From: Nitrospirillum amazonense
GTDB lineage: Bacteria; Pseudomonadota; Alphaproteobacteria; Azospirillales; Azospirillaceae
Direction of reading: 5' to 3'
DNA: 64,000 nucleotides
Assembly (NCBI RefSeq): GCF_007828035.1
Contig: NZ_VITV01000008.1
Location: 269,524 to 333,523 of the forward strand
Of this stretch, positions 47,020-55,503 are shown in pieces (the stretch's first letter is position 1; each line of letters starts with the position of its first letter). The position numbers were made by a program, and so were the translations under genes. The notes beneath the pieces are model-generated. The model made no database searches. It was not told the origin of the DNA and saw only the letters and a list, made by a program, of their open reading frames with translations.

Positions 47020-47728
47020 GATCCCTGCCCTTCGCTTCGGGTTCGTACAAAAGCGCCGCCAGCCGGCCCTGCGTGTGGGCCAGGCGCGCCTCAAGAAAGG
47101 CGATGCGGTCCAACATCAGGGTCAACGCATCCCCCACCGGATCGGGGATCAGGTGGTGGTCCAGGTCGATACGGCCGGCCGTGCCCCGCCGGGTGCGGGG
47201 GTCGCGCACCACCCGGCCGGGAATACCGACCACCGTCATCCCCGGCGGCACGTCCTCCACCACCACGGAATTGGCGCCGATGCGGGCGCCGGTCCCCACG
47301 GTGATGGGCCCCAGCACCTTGGCACCGGCGCCGATCAGCACGCCGGACCCGACGGTGGGATGGCGCTTGCCGGGCGACCAGCTGGTCCCGCCCAGGGTGA
47401 CGCCGTGATACAGGGTCACGTCGTCGCCGATCTCCGCTGTTTCCCCGATGACCACGCCGGCACCGTGGTCGATGAAGAAGCGCCGGCCGATGCGGGCACC
47501 GGGGTGGATGTCGACATTGGTCACCAGCCGCGCGAACCAGGACAGCAACCGGGCAGGAAAGCGCAGGCCGCGCCGCCACAGCCGGTGGGCGATGCGGTGG
47601 TGGATGACAGCGTGCAGCCCCGGATAGGTCAGCGCGATCTCCATCGTGTGCCGGGCCGCCGGGTCGCGCGCCTTCACGCAGGCGATGTCCTCACCCACCA
47701 GCCCCCACAGTCCGCGTTCCTGTGCCAT
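47003..47728 (-). CDS. nifP: Serine O-acetyltransferase NifP
   Basis: A 241-residue short-form serine acetyltransferase. Hexapeptide blocks [20 protein letters not shown], then [20 protein letters not shown] and [19 protein letters not shown]. NifP raises O-acetylserine and so cysteine for NifS and homocitrate-linked cofactor work. ATG 47728 is chosen for its upstream GGGGGCGG; ATG 47740 is possible. Lies 33 bp after nifV and overlaps nifW. A longer housekeeping cysE is at 21947. Confidence 0.92.
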   Translation of the reverse strand: MAQERGLWGLVGEDIACVKARDPAARHTMEIALTYPGLHAVIHHRIAHRLWRRGLRFPARLLSWFARLVTNVDIHPGARIGRRFFIDHGAGVVIGETAEIGDDVTLYHGVTLGGTSWSPGKRHPTVGSGVLIGAGAKVLGPITVGTGARIGANSVVVEDVPPGMTVVGIPGRVVRDPRTRRGTAGRIDLDHHLIPDPVGDALTLMLDRIAFLEARLAHTQGRLAALLYEPEAKGRDHGRVG

Positions 47729-47761
47729 GGCCGCCCCCATCCCGCCGGTCCGTCACCCTGG

Positions 47762-48889
47762 TCAGTCGCCAGCGGCCTCGTAGAACTTCAAGAGTTCGCC
47801 CTCATTGATGGGGCGCTTCCAGGCGACGGCGCAGTTGCGCACCTCATCCAGCACGCGGCGCGTGCGGCCCTCATCCGGTGACAGGCCCAGCGATTCCAGG
47901 GCGTTGTTGATGGCGGCCATGCCGGAATGCTTGCCCAGCACGATGGAGCGCACGCGGCCGAACCAGGCGGGGTGGATGGCCTCATAGGTTTCGGGGTCAC
48001 GCAGCAGGCCGGACACGTGGATGCCGGACTCGTGGGCGAAGACGGCCGAACCGACGATGGACTTGGCCGCCGGGATGGGCCGGCCGGCGGCTACGGCCAC
48101 CAGTTCGGCCAGGCCTGTCAACTGGGTCAGGTCCACGCCCGTCCGCCGTTGGGCGATGGGACCCAGGGCGGCCACCACCTCTTCCAGCGCCGCGTTGCCC
48201 GCCCGCTCACCCAGGCCCAGGACGCAGACGCTGGCATGGGTGGCGCCGCCGCGCACCGCCGCCAGGGTGTTGGCGGTGGCCAAGCCAAGATCATCGTGGC
48301 CGTGGAATTCCAGTTCCAAATCCGTCTCCGCGCACAGCTGGCGGAAGATCTCATGGGTGCGGAAGGGATCCAGGATGCCCACGGTATCGGCGAAGCGGAA
48401 ACGATGGGCGCCCGCCTCCTCCGCCGCGGCGACGACGCGCAGCAGGAAGTCCATCTCCGCCCGGCTGGAATCCTCGCCGCCGACCGCCACGGCCAGGCCC
48501 CGGTCCCGCGCGTAGGACACCACGCGGCGGATGCGGGGGATGATGTCCTGGCGGCTGGTCTGCAGCTTCACCCGGATCTGCCGGTCGGACACCGGCACGG
48601 ACAGGTTCACGCGCGTCAGGCCGGTGCGCAGGGCGGCGTCCACATCGGCCTCCGTCATGCGGCACCAGGCAATGGCCGCCGCCTGCTGGAGGGAGGCGCC
48701 GATCTCGGCCATGGCCTCGATCTCCTCGGCCCCCATGGCGGGGATGCCGGCCTCGATCTCATCCACGCCGGCGGCCTCCAGCTTGCGGGCGATGGCCACC
48801 TTTTCCGCCGTGGTGAAGGCGACGCCGGGCGCCTGTTCACCATCGCGCAACGTGCTGTCATTGATGACGATGGGCGGTGCCTTGAGCAT
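47762..48889 (-). CDS. nifV: Homocitrate synthase NifV
   Basis: A 375-residue DRE-TIM metallolyase that condenses acetyl-CoA with 2-oxoglutarate to homocitrate, the organic ligand of FeMo-co. [20 protein letters not shown] is the active-site start, [20 protein letters not shown] holds the metal HxH, and [20 protein letters not shown] is typical of NifV. Normal length. It follows nifS by 23 bp. Confidence 0.96.
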   Translation of the reverse strand: MLKAPPIVINDSTLRDGEQAPGVAFTTAEKVAIARKLEAAGVDEIEAGIPAMGAEEIEAMAEIGASLQQAAAIAWCRMTEADVDAALRTGLTRVNLSVPVSDRQIRVKLQTSRQDIIPRIRRVVSYARDRGLAVAVGGEDSSRAEMDFLLRVVAAAEEAGAHRFRFADTVGILDPFRTHEIFRQLCAETDLELEFHGHDDLGLATANTLAAVRGGATHASVCVLGLGERAGNAALEEVVAALGPIAQRRTGVDLTQLTGLAELVAVAAGRPIPAAKSIVGSAVFAHESGIHVSGLLRDPETYEAIHPAWFGRVRSIVLGKHSGMAAINNALESLGLSPDEGRTRRVLDEVRNCAVAWKRPINEGELLKFYEAAGD

Positions 48890-48912
48890 GCTGCGTCTCC
48901 TTGAGCGAAGGG

Positions 48913-50094
48913 TCAGGCGAAGGTGGGGGCACGGTCCCGCCAGAGGGGCGAACTGGACCGCAGGCGGCCGACGATGTCGGGCAGGACATCCAGCACCCGG
49001 TCGATGTCGGCAACGGCCGTGTCACGGGAAAGTGAGAAGCGCAAGGCGCCCCGGATGGCGCCGGCCGGCACGCGCATGGCGCGCAGCACATGCGACGGCT
49101 CCGTCCCGCCAGAGGCGCAAGCCGAGCCGGAGGACACGGCAATGCCCGCCCGGTCCAGCATCAGCAGCAGGGCGTCGGCATCGACATAGTCGAAGGCGAT
49201 GCAGGCGGTGTTGGCCAGGCGGTTGCCCCGGTCGCCCAGAACGTGGGCCTGGCCGATCCGCGCCAGCACGCCTTGCTCCAGCCGGTCGCGCAGACGGCCG
49301 ATCCAGCCGCGTTCCGTTTCCAGATAGCGCGCCGCCAGGTCGGCCGCGGCGCCCAAGCCAACGATGCCGGGTACGTTTTCCGTTCCGCCGCGCCGGCCCC
49401 GTTCCTGCCGGCCGCCGCGCAGCAGCGGGCGGAAGGCGGTGCCCTTGCGCAGGTACAGCGCGCCGATACCCTTGGGACCGTGCAGCTTGTGTCCCGACAG
49501 CGACAGCATGTCGATGTCCGTGTGCCGCAATTGCAGGGGCACCCGGCCCACGGCCTGGACGGCGTCGGTGTGGAACAGCGCGCCGGCGGCGTGGGCCTGG
49601 CGCGCCAACGCCGCCACCGGGAACAGGGTCCCCGTCTCGTTATTCGCCCACATGACGGAGACCAGGGCCGTGCGCGGCCCCAGCGCCCGTTCGAAATCCT
49701 CCATATCCAAACGGCCGTCGCCGTCCACCCCCACCGTGTGCACCTTGATGCCGCGCGTCTTTTCCAGATGCGCCGCCAGCGCCAGGATGGCGGGGTGTTC
49801 CACCGCGGTGGTCACGATCTCATCCCGGCCGGGCTGGCTGTCCAGGGCCGACAGGATGGCCGTGTTGTTGGCCTCCGTCCCGCCGGAGGTGAAGACGATC
49901 TCATGGTCGTGGGCGGCGCCCAGCAGGGCCTGCACCTGGCGCCGCGCCAGCCGGATGCCGTCCGCCGCCGCCGCGCCGACGGCGTGGGCGGAGGACGGGT
50001 TGCCGAACCGCTCCGTGAACCAGGGCAACATTGCGGCCACCACGCTGGCGTCGGTGGCGGTCGTCGCATTGTTGTCGAGGTAGACGGGGCGCAT
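48913..50094 (-). CDS. nifS: Cysteine desulfurase NifS
   Basis: Group I PLP desulfurase, 393 residues, sulfur donor for nitrogenase clusters. [20 protein letters not shown] starts it, [20 protein letters not shown] carries the PLP lysine and [20 protein letters not shown] the catalytic cysteine. Lies 22 bp after a gene with only the C-terminal part of NifU, so its usual scaffold partner is reduced here. Confidence 0.95.
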   Translation of the reverse strand: MRPVYLDNNATTATDASVVAAMLPWFTERFGNPSSAHAVGAAAADGIRLARRQVQALLGAAHDHEIVFTSGGTEANNTAILSALDSQPGRDEIVTTAVEHPAILALAAHLEKTRGIKVHTVGVDGDGRLDMEDFERALGPRTALVSVMWANNETGTLFPVAALARQAHAAGALFHTDAVQAVGRVPLQLRHTDIDMLSLSGHKLHGPKGIGALYLRKGTAFRPLLRGGRQERGRRGGTENVPGIVGLGAAADLAARYLETERGWIGRLRDRLEQGVLARIGQAHVLGDRGNRLANTACIAFDYVDADALLLMLDRAGIAVSSGSACASGGTEPSHVLRAMRVPAGAIRGALRFSLSRDTAVADIDRVLDVLPDIVGRLRSSSPLWRDRAPTFA

Positions 50095-50116
50095 GAGATG
50101 GTTCCCCCCTGCCGGA

Positions 50117-50422
50117 TCAGTGCGGGCCCGGCGCCCGGCCCAGGACCGGGACCAGGCGGACGAAGGTCCCCAGGCGCTCCACCACCCGGGCCTGGATGCC
50201 CTCCAACGTGGCGCTGCTGAGGCGGCACATCACACAGGCGCCCGTCAGCCGGACGCGCACGATGTCGCCCTCCACGTCCAGCAACTCACAATCCCCGCCG
50301 TCCCGTTGCAGGCCGGGGCGGATTTCGGCGATGGCGGCGCGGATGACCTGGACGCGGCGGTCCTCCGTCCCATCCGGCACTGCCCGGTCAACCGTCTGTT
50401 CCTCAAGCGTGGGGATCAGCAT
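50117..50422 (-). CDS. NifU C-terminal (Nfu) domain protein
   Basis: A 101-residue protein that equals the C-terminal Nfu domain of NifU: VIRAAIAEIRPGLQRDGGDC, ELLDVEGDIVRVRLTGACVM and CRLSSATLEGIQARVVERL with the CxxC (CVMC). It would carry a 4Fe-4S cluster between subunits and hand it on. The IscU-like and 2Fe-2S domains of a full NifU are absent from the gene and its flanks. ATG 50422, 11 bp after the iscA gene. Confidence 0.9.
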   Translation of the reverse strand: MLIPTLEEQTVDRAVPDGTEDRRVQVIRAAIAEIRPGLQRDGGDCELLDVEGDIVRVRLTGACVMCRLSSATLEGIQARVVERLGTFVRLVPVLGRAPGPH

Positions 50423-50433
50423 GGCCGGTCCCC

Positions 50434-50754
50434 TCAACCGAAGGACTTGCCGCAGCCGCAGGCGGACTTGGCGTTGGGGTTGTCGAAGGTGAAGCCCGAG
50501 CCTTCCAGCGCCACGACGAAGTCGATGGTGGTGCCGTCCAGCAGCTCATGGCTCTTGGTGTCGACGAAGACCTTGACGCCGTCCTGGTCGATGACGGTGT
50601 CCTCCGGCCCCGCCTCGCCGGCCAGGCCCATCATGTATTTGTAGCCGGCGCATCCGCCGGCATCGACGCTGATGCGTAGCCCGCCCGTGGGGTTGGCGGC
50701 GCCGGCGATGGCGCTGCGGACGGCGTTCAGGGCGCTGGGGGTCAAGTTGATCAT
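50434..50754 (-). CDS. IscA-type Fe-S carrier of the nif operon
   Basis: A 106-residue A-type carrier: MINLTPSALNAVRSAIAGAA, ISVDAGGCAGYKYMMGLAGE and the C-terminal FDNPNAKSACGCGKSFG with the CGC pair, so all three cysteines of IscA/HesB are there. First gene of the operon iscA-nfu-nifS-nifV-nifP-nifW, with sigma-54 promoter 36 bp upstream. Often called iscA-nif or hesB in this setting. Confidence 0.92.
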   Translation of the reverse strand: MINLTPSALNAVRSAIAGAANPTGGLRISVDAGGCAGYKYMMGLAGEAGPEDTVIDQDGVKVFVDTKSHELLDGTTIDFVVALEGSGFTFDNPNAKSACGCGKSFG

Positions 50755-50789
50755 GGGGCACCTGCAAGGGTTGGTGACCTGTGATCCTC

Positions 50790-50806
50790 CGCAAGGGGCG
50801 TGCCAC
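50790..50806 (-). promoter_or_regulatory. Sigma-54 promoter of the iscA-nfu-nifSVPW operon
   Basis: Minus strand GTGGCACGCCCCTTGCG, full -24/-12 consensus, 36 bp before the iscA start. Confidence 0.87.
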
Positions 50807-50867
50807 GGCAGAGTTCATTGGAAAATATGGGTTTTCCCGCCGAACCCTGTTGCGTTCACACCCCCGA

Positions 50868-50883
50868 TGTCGGGTTTGCGACA
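50868..50883. promoter_or_regulatory. NifA site shared by the isc-nif operon and orf200
   Basis: TGT-CGGGTTTGCG-ACA, perfect TGT-N10-ACA, 62 bp from the left promoter and 79 bp from the right one. Confidence 0.8.
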
Positions 50884-50961
50884 GGGGTGTTTGCTGCAAT
50901 CGGCGGGGTGGCGCGCGCGAAAAATCCCGCAAATCCAAGGGCGGCGGCCCGGTTGCCCCAA

Positions 50962-50978
50962 CCGGCAAAGCCCTTGCA
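50962..50978 (+). promoter_or_regulatory. Sigma-54-like promoter of orf200
   Basis: CCGGCAAAGCCCTTGCA: GG (50964-50965), 10 bases, GC (50976-50977), with a perfect TTGCA -12 box. Start codon 59 bp downstream. Confidence 0.65.
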
Positions 50979-51036
50979 AAGGGGGCGCTCGAGGCCCCGC
51001 CCCCGCGGGCCCTCCCCCGTACAGGAGCCGCACCCG

Positions 51037-51639
51037 ATGACGACCACCGCGACGACGATCGAGAAAACCGCCCTGGCCCGCCTGGCCCAGGAAGACCGCC
51101 TGATGAATGCCGTGCTGAAAGCGCCCACGACCAAGCCCGGCCGTTTCGGCTTTCGCGGCGACATCGCCCTGAAGTTCCAGCCGCACATCGCGGATGAAAA
51201 ACGTCCGCCGGAGTACAAGCTGGAACAGGTGCTGACCTACGCACAGGAGGGGGAGGCGACGATCCCCGTGCTGGCGGGTTACGTCCATTCCTTCGCCTAT
51301 CTCAAGGACGTGTCGGAGGTGCTGTCCGGCCTGCTGCGGTCCGGCGGGAAATACTTCATCTTCTGCAACAACATCGACCTGCTGGCCGGTTACCAGGTCA
51401 CCCTGGACGGCATCACCTTCATCGTCCTGCCCTGCGATGAATCCACCGTGTGGAAGGAGATGATGGACCTGATGGGCGTCGACAAGAACGACATCAAGAA
51501 GCTGGACACCGCCGGCAAGCTGGACGTGCTGCTGGATATCGCCCGGCGCTTCGACCGAAGCTATCCGGCCATAAGCTATGAGGATGGCGTGGCGCAGATG
51601 CTGCCGGTGAAGAACCGCAACGAGAACCGGCCGGTCTGA
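51037..51639 (+). CDS. Unknown nif-regulated protein (200 residues, orf200)
   Basis: I do not recognise this protein. It is soluble, 200 residues, no signal or membrane helix. After a Thr-rich start come GRFGFRGDIALKFQPHIADE, YKLEQVLTYAQEGEATIPVL, the hydrophobic strand stretch GGKYFIFCNNIDLLAGYQVT, then LDGITFIVLPCDESTVWKEM and a C-terminal helical region ending NRNENRPV. Two cysteines only. The ATG at 51037 follows AGGAG by 9 bases. It stands alone between two minus-strand nif operons behind its own sigma-54 promoter and shared NifA site, so it is probably made only during nitrogen fixation. Confidence 0.75.
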   Translation: MTTTATTIEKTALARLAQEDRLMNAVLKAPTTKPGRFGFRGDIALKFQPHIADEKRPPEYKLEQVLTYAQEGEATIPVLAGYVHSFAYLKDVSEVLSGLLRSGGKYFIFCNNIDLLAGYQVTLDGITFIVLPCDESTVWKEMMDLMGVDKNDIKKLDTAGKLDVLLDIARRFDRSYPAISYEDGVAQMLPVKNRNENRPV

Positions 51640-51654
51640 TACCCGGTCTGATAC
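51631..51654 (+). repeat. 12-bp perfect tandem duplication of the orf200 3' end
   Basis: CCGGTCTGATAC occurs twice without a gap (51631-51642, 51643-51654); each copy contains the codons for PV and the TGA stop of orf200. Confidence 0.85.
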
Positions 51655-51666
51655 AGGGCGGGGGCG

Positions 51667-52044
51667 CTACGGCGCCTCTTCCACCAGGGTGACGCCGGTG
51701 ACGCAGATGTCGCCGTCCTCGACGGACAGCGCCACCGGCTCAAGCCCGGCGCCCTGGCAGGGACCATCCACGCACAGGCCCGTGCCCAGGTCGAACAGGG
51801 CGCCGTGCTTGCCGCACATCAGCCGTGTGCCGTCCGGGTCCAGGAACTGGTTGCGTTCCCAGTCCAGGTGCACGCCGTTGTGCGGGCAGCGGTTGACGTA
51901 GCCCACCACCTGCCGGCCCCAGCGCACAACGATGATGCCCCAGGGCCGATGCTCTCCCTCGTCATCAACGCGCAACAGCTGAAAGCCCCGGGCCTTGCGG
52001 CTGGGGATGTCGTCCACGCGGCACAGGACATAAGTCTCTGACAT
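51667..52044 (-). CDS. Rieske 2Fe-2S protein, nif operon
   Basis: A 125-residue Rieske-type protein. Ligands are in NRCPHNGVHLDW (C-X-H) and LMCGKHGALFDLGTGLCVDG (C-X2-H), the form of soluble Rieske ferredoxins of nitrite reductase or dioxygenase type. ATG 52044, 11 bp after nifQ. It ends the nifHDKENX...Q transcript. Probably an electron carrier; its partner is unknown. Confidence 0.87.
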   Translation of the reverse strand: MSETYVLCRVDDIPSRKARGFQLLRVDDEGEHRPWGIIVVRWGRQVVGYVNRCPHNGVHLDWERNQFLDPDGTRLMCGKHGALFDLGTGLCVDGPCQGAGLEPVALSVEDGDICVTGVTLVEEAP

Positions 52045-52055
52045 GGGCGGTATCT

Positions 52056-52673
52056 TCAATGGGCGGGCGGAGGCCGGCCGGAGCGGAGGTGGGCCAGCAT
52101 GGCCTCGCCGTCCTCCGCCCCGAAGCAATGGTCGAAGTCATCGCACTCGGTACAGATGGGGGCGGTGCACAGGGTGAAGCCCTCCGCCCGGCAGATCATG
52201 CGGAACAGGAACTTCTTCCATTTCATGTCCTGGCTGTTGCGGCGGGCGAGGCCGCCGAAGTGGCGCTGCATCAACGACGACAGCTCGCCCCGGTTGCGCA
52301 GACCCAGATCCTGCCAAAGGTGGTTGGGTCGGCTGCACCGTCGGGCGATCATGGTCGCCAGGTCGCGCTGCAGCGGGGTGCCGCCGTCGGCATACATCCA
52401 CAGCAGGTCACGCACCGCCTGCTCATCCTCCTCCAGCGCGGCGGGGCCGTCCGCCAGCGCGGCCATGCCGGCCCAGGCGCCCGGAAACAGGCGGAGGGCC
52501 AGGCCCTCAAGGGCGATGCCATCCAGGCCGGCGCAGAGCGGCAAAGATCCCCGCCCCGCCAGCGCCTCGGCCCAGGCCAGCGCCAGGATGCTGGCCACCA
52601 CATGCAGGTCGAAGGGGTCGGCCGGCCCCGCCCGCTTCATCAGCCAGCCATACGCATCGGCGGCACGCATCAC
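52056..52673 (-). CDS. nifQ: Molybdenum donor protein NifQ
   Basis: A 205-residue NifQ that carries a Mo-Fe-S cluster and brings molybdenum to the NifEN/NifH stage of FeMo-co synthesis. The C-terminal cysteines CTAPICTECDDFDHC fit C-X4-C-X2-C-X5-C; FHHLWQ-like block NHLWQDLGLRNRGELSSLMQ, RHFGGLARRNSQDMKWKKFL precede it. It starts 4 bp after fdxB. Confidence 0.94.
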   Translation of the reverse strand: MMRAADAYGWLMKRAGPADPFDLHVVASILALAWAEALAGRGSLPLCAGLDGIALEGLALRLFPGAWAGMAALADGPAALEEDEQAVRDLLWMYADGGTPLQRDLATMIARRCSRPNHLWQDLGLRNRGELSSLMQRHFGGLARRNSQDMKWKKFLFRMICRAEGFTLCTAPICTECDDFDHCFGAEDGEAMLAHLRSGRPPPAH

Positions 52674-52677
52674 TTCC

Positions 52678-52980
52678 TCACGCCGCGTCCGCCGCCAGGG
52701 GCGCGTGGGTCTGGCAGTTGGCGGGGCAGACGCGGGCGCAGGCGCGGCAGCCGACGCAGGCGCCCGCGTCGTCCATGACCATCACCTTCTTCTCGATCTC
52801 ATCATCGTCATCATCATTGCCGAGATCGACCAGGTCGCCCTCCTCGGTCAGGCCCTTCAGGACCATGACCCCACGGCCGCAGACCTTGAAGCAGCGACCG
52901 CAGCCGATGCAGCGCTTGGCATCGATGGCGATCAGGAAATCCGGCTGCCAGGACCGGCCGTCGCGGGTGAGCGAGGACAT
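52678..52980 (-). CDS. fdxB: Ferredoxin III, nif-specific (FdxB)
   Basis: A 100-residue 2[4Fe-4S] ferredoxin: CIGCGRCFKVCGRGV and CVGCRACARVCPANC are the two clusters, with an acidic insert (DLGNDDDDDEIEKK) between them, as in nif-specific ferredoxin III. Likely electron carrier for cofactor assembly. It follows the DUF683 gene by 15 bp. Confidence 0.94.
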   Translation of the reverse strand: MSSLTRDGRSWQPDFLIAIDAKRCIGCGRCFKVCGRGVMVLKGLTEEGDLVDLGNDDDDDEIEKKVMVMDDAGACVGCRACARVCPANCQTHAPLAADAA

Positions 52981-52995
52981 GGGGGCGAACTCCTT

Positions 52996-53229
52996 CTAGG
53001 GCGCGACGGACAGCTGGGCGGCGGTGGCCCCGGCGGTTTCCAGCGTCTTCAGGTCGGCGCGCTTGAGCTCCAGCGCCGCGAAGGCGTCGTGGGCGCGCTG
53101 TGCCACCTCCAGGATGGAGGTCCAGTTGACGGGCAGTTCCTCCGACAGGTCATGCAGGTCCATCTTGGCCTGCATGGCCCGGGCCGATTGCTTCTTGATC
53201 TCGTTCTTCAGGGCCTCGACATCGCTCAT
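52996..53229 (-). CDS. CCE_0567/DUF683 family protein
   Basis: A 77-residue helical-hairpin protein found between the nifX-associated gene and fdxB in many nif clusters. EALKNEIKKQSARAMQAKMD begins a helix, DLHDLSEELPVNWTSILEVA a second. It forms small oligomers; the function is unknown. Gap to its upstream neighbour is 18 bp. Confidence 0.9.
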   Translation of the reverse strand: MSDVEALKNEIKKQSARAMQAKMDLHDLSEELPVNWTSILEVAQRAHDAFAALELKRADLKTLETAGATAAQLSVAP

Positions 53230-53247
53230 GGCAATTCCCCTATCCGC

Positions 53248-53718
53248 TCAATAACGGGCGACGTCGGGAAAGCGCCCGATCATGTCCACGCCCGCCTGGA
53301 CGTATTTGCCCCCCTCCTCCGCCAGCTTGGCCAGGGTGTCGAAGCCGAAGCGGTGGACATCGCGCAGCTGCTTGTTCACCACCACCAGACGGCCGCCGAT
53401 CAGCACCATGCGGCCGAAACCCTCATGGCTCATCTTCAGCATGGGGGACACCATGACGCCCGTCGCCTGCTCGATGCTGAGCGCCACGGCGTTGAAGAAC
53501 AGCTCCAGCCGCCAGATGGTCTCCGGATCCGGATCGCCCAGGATGGGCAGCTGCCGCCGCTTCTCCTTGTCGACGATGTAGGGTTCCAGCAAATCCAGGT
53601 CGGCCTTGCCCTCCCAGGTGCCGTGGGTGTCCTGGGCGCGCCAGATCACGATCAGCTGGCGGATGAAGGGGCTTTGCGCCGCCACCGTTTCGGGCGGCAG
53701 TTCCAGAACGTCGGACAT
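53248..53718 (-). CDS. NifX-associated nitrogen fixation protein (DUF269)
   Basis: A 156-residue DUF269 protein: [20 protein letters not shown], then [20 protein letters not shown] and [34 protein letters not shown]. Always found next to nifX; a part in FeMo-co transfer is supposed. ATG 53718; a TTG 9 bp upstream overlaps the nifX end. Confidence 0.92.
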   Translation of the reverse strand: MSDVLELPPETVAAQSPFIRQLIVIWRAQDTHGTWEGKADLDLLEPYIVDKEKRRQLPILGDPDPETIWRLELFFNAVALSIEQATGVMVSPMLKMSHEGFGRMVLIGGRLVVVNKQLRDVHRFGFDTLAKLAEEGGKYVQAGVDMIGRFPDVARY

Positions 53719-53723
53719 GGGTA

Positions 53724-54119
53724 TCAATCCTCGAAATCCAGAGTACGGACGGCCCCCTTGGCCATGGCCTTGCGCAGCCAGGGCGGCGGCGTGCCGTTCA
53801 GCACGGCGCGCAGGCGTTCCAGCAGATCCTCGATGGGTTCCGGCTGGGTGACCTTCATGGGGTGGATGTTGCTGGCGACGACGCGGGCGGCGCCGGACCC
53901 GCCGATGGCGGCGACATAGAGGATGGCGCAGTCCTTGATCGCCTCGATCTTGGGCGCCAGCTTGTCCTCGTTGCCGTCCTCCTGCAGATCACCGGCGAAC
54001 TCCACCGCCTGCAGCAGGCGATAGCCGTCGGGATCCAGCTCATAGATGGCGATGTTGCGGGCCCAGCCGAAATGGGCGTCGACCCGCTTCATGTCCTGCG
54101 TGGCGAAAGCGACCTTCAT
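53724..54119 (-). CDS. nifX: NifX, FeMo-co precursor carrier
   Basis: A 131-residue Nif[21 protein letters not shown], then [20 protein letters not shown] and [20 protein letters not shown] form the single alpha/beta domain shared with NafY and the end of NifB. It binds NifB-co and passes it to NifEN. Its start overlaps the nifN stop by 4 bp. Confidence 0.95.
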   Translation of the reverse strand: MKVAFATQDMKRVDAHFGWARNIAIYELDPDGYRLLQAVEFAGDLQEDGNEDKLAPKIEAIKDCAILYVAAIGGSGAARVVASNIHPMKVTQPEPIEDLLERLRAVLNGTPPPWLRKAMAKGAVRTLDFED

Positions 54120-55498
54120 GCGGCTTCCCCTTTCGATTGAGCGCCGTCCCCGTCCACCACCCGCCAGGTGTCGGGGGTGGCCCCGTGATGCTGTTCGGTG
54201 TCGGCCATCACCAGGTTGCTGAGGGCGAAGATCAAATCCCGCGCCCCGCGGTAGCCGACGGAAACCAGGTGCCCGGCCCCCAGCCGGTCGAACAGGGGCA
54301 GGCCCATGCGAAAGAACGGAATGCCCAGGCGGGCCGCCGCCTGGCGCCCATGGGAATGGGTGATCAAGAGGTCGCACCCCCGTTCCCGCGCCCGCCGCTC
54401 CAGATCCTCCAGGTCGCCGATCAGCACCTCGTCCGTCTCCACCCCAGCCAGCACGGGCGAATGGGTGGTGGTGACGGCGGCGGTGATGTGGGCGCCCATG
54501 GCGTGCAGCATACCGCCGACATGGGCCAGCAGGTCGGGCTCCGCCCCGATGGCCACCTTACGGCCGCCAATGTGGAAGTGTCCGTCCAGCATGGCGTCCA
54601 CCAGCTGTCCGCGCTGCCGCCGGTATTTGACAGGCACCGGCCGGCCGCTGATCTCCGACAGGAACATGATGAAGGCGTCGGTCGCCTCCAGCCCGCACAG
54701 GCGGGGGAAAAGGCGGAAGGGCACGCCCGTCCTGTCCCGCAAGGCTTCCGCCGCTGGGCGCATCTGCTCACCGATGGCGATGGCCCAGGATGAGGCGCCC
54801 AGGCCCGCCACCTCATCCACGCCGATGCCGCCGATGGTGGTGGGGGTGAAGTCTTCCGGAATGTGGCCGTCCAACGAGCCCGCCAGGTCGGGCAGGAAGC
54901 TGGACTTCAGCCCGAAATCCTCCAGGATGGTGCGCAACTCGTCCAAATCACCCGGCGTCATGTGGCAGCCGGGCAGTATCGTGACCCTGGCCGGGTCGCG
55001 CGCAGCATCGGCCGGGGGGGCTGCCACCAGTTCCTGCACCATGCGGGTCACGGCCTTGCCCCACCCATCCTGGAACGCGTCCTTGAAGTCGGGGGTGGAA
55101 ACGTAGACCAGCGGCAGGTGCGCCACCTCCGCATGGCGTTCCCGCACCAGGCGGATGTAACCCTCCACATCGTCGCCCTTGGTCTCGGTGACGCCGGTGG
55201 AACAGATGCCGATGATCTCCGGCTTGGTGCGCTTGTGGATGTTCAGGATGGCTTGTTCGACATTGTCGTAGCCGCCCAGCACGGTGGCGACCTCGCTCAT
55301 CGCCGTCGTCTGCAGGGGGATGGCCTCCTTGAAGTGGCGGACGAACAGCACCAGCCCGAAGGAGGTGCAGCCCTGCGACCCGTGCAGCAGGGGCATGGCG
55401 CCGCGCAGGCCCATGAAGGCCAAGGCGGCGCCGATGGGTTGGCTCATCTTCAGCGGGTTGACCGCGCAGGCCTTCTTGACGTGGGTGACCGTCGCCAT
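54116..55498 (-). CDS. nifN: FeMo-co scaffold subunit NifN
   Basis: A 460-residue NifK homologue; with NifE it forms the scaffold on which NifB-co becomes FeMo-co. AVNPLKMSQPIGAALAFMGL and LLHGSQGCTSFGLVLFVRHF are the cluster-binding region; CSTGVTETKGDDVEGYIRLV follows. Lies 5 bp after nifE. Confidence 0.96.
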   Translation of the reverse strand: MATVTHVKKACAVNPLKMSQPIGAALAFMGLRGAMPLLHGSQGCTSFGLVLFVRHFKEAIPLQTTAMSEVATVLGGYDNVEQAILNIHKRTKPEIIGICSTGVTETKGDDVEGYIRLVRERHAEVAHLPLVYVSTPDFKDAFQDGWGKAVTRMVQELVAAPPADAARDPARVTILPGCHMTPGDLDELRTILEDFGLKSSFLPDLAGSLDGHIPEDFTPTTIGGIGVDEVAGLGASSWAIAIGEQMRPAAEALRDRTGVPFRLFPRLCGLEATDAFIMFLSEISGRPVPVKYRRQRGQLVDAMLDGHFHIGGRKVAIGAEPDLLAHVGGMLHAMGAHITAAVTTTHSPVLAGVETDEVLIGDLEDLERRARERGCDLLITHSHGRQAAARLGIPFFRMGLPLFDRLGAGHLVSVGYRGARDLIFALSNLVMADTEQHHGATPDTWRVVDGDGAQSKGEAA

Positions 55499-55503
55499 GG
55501 CCC

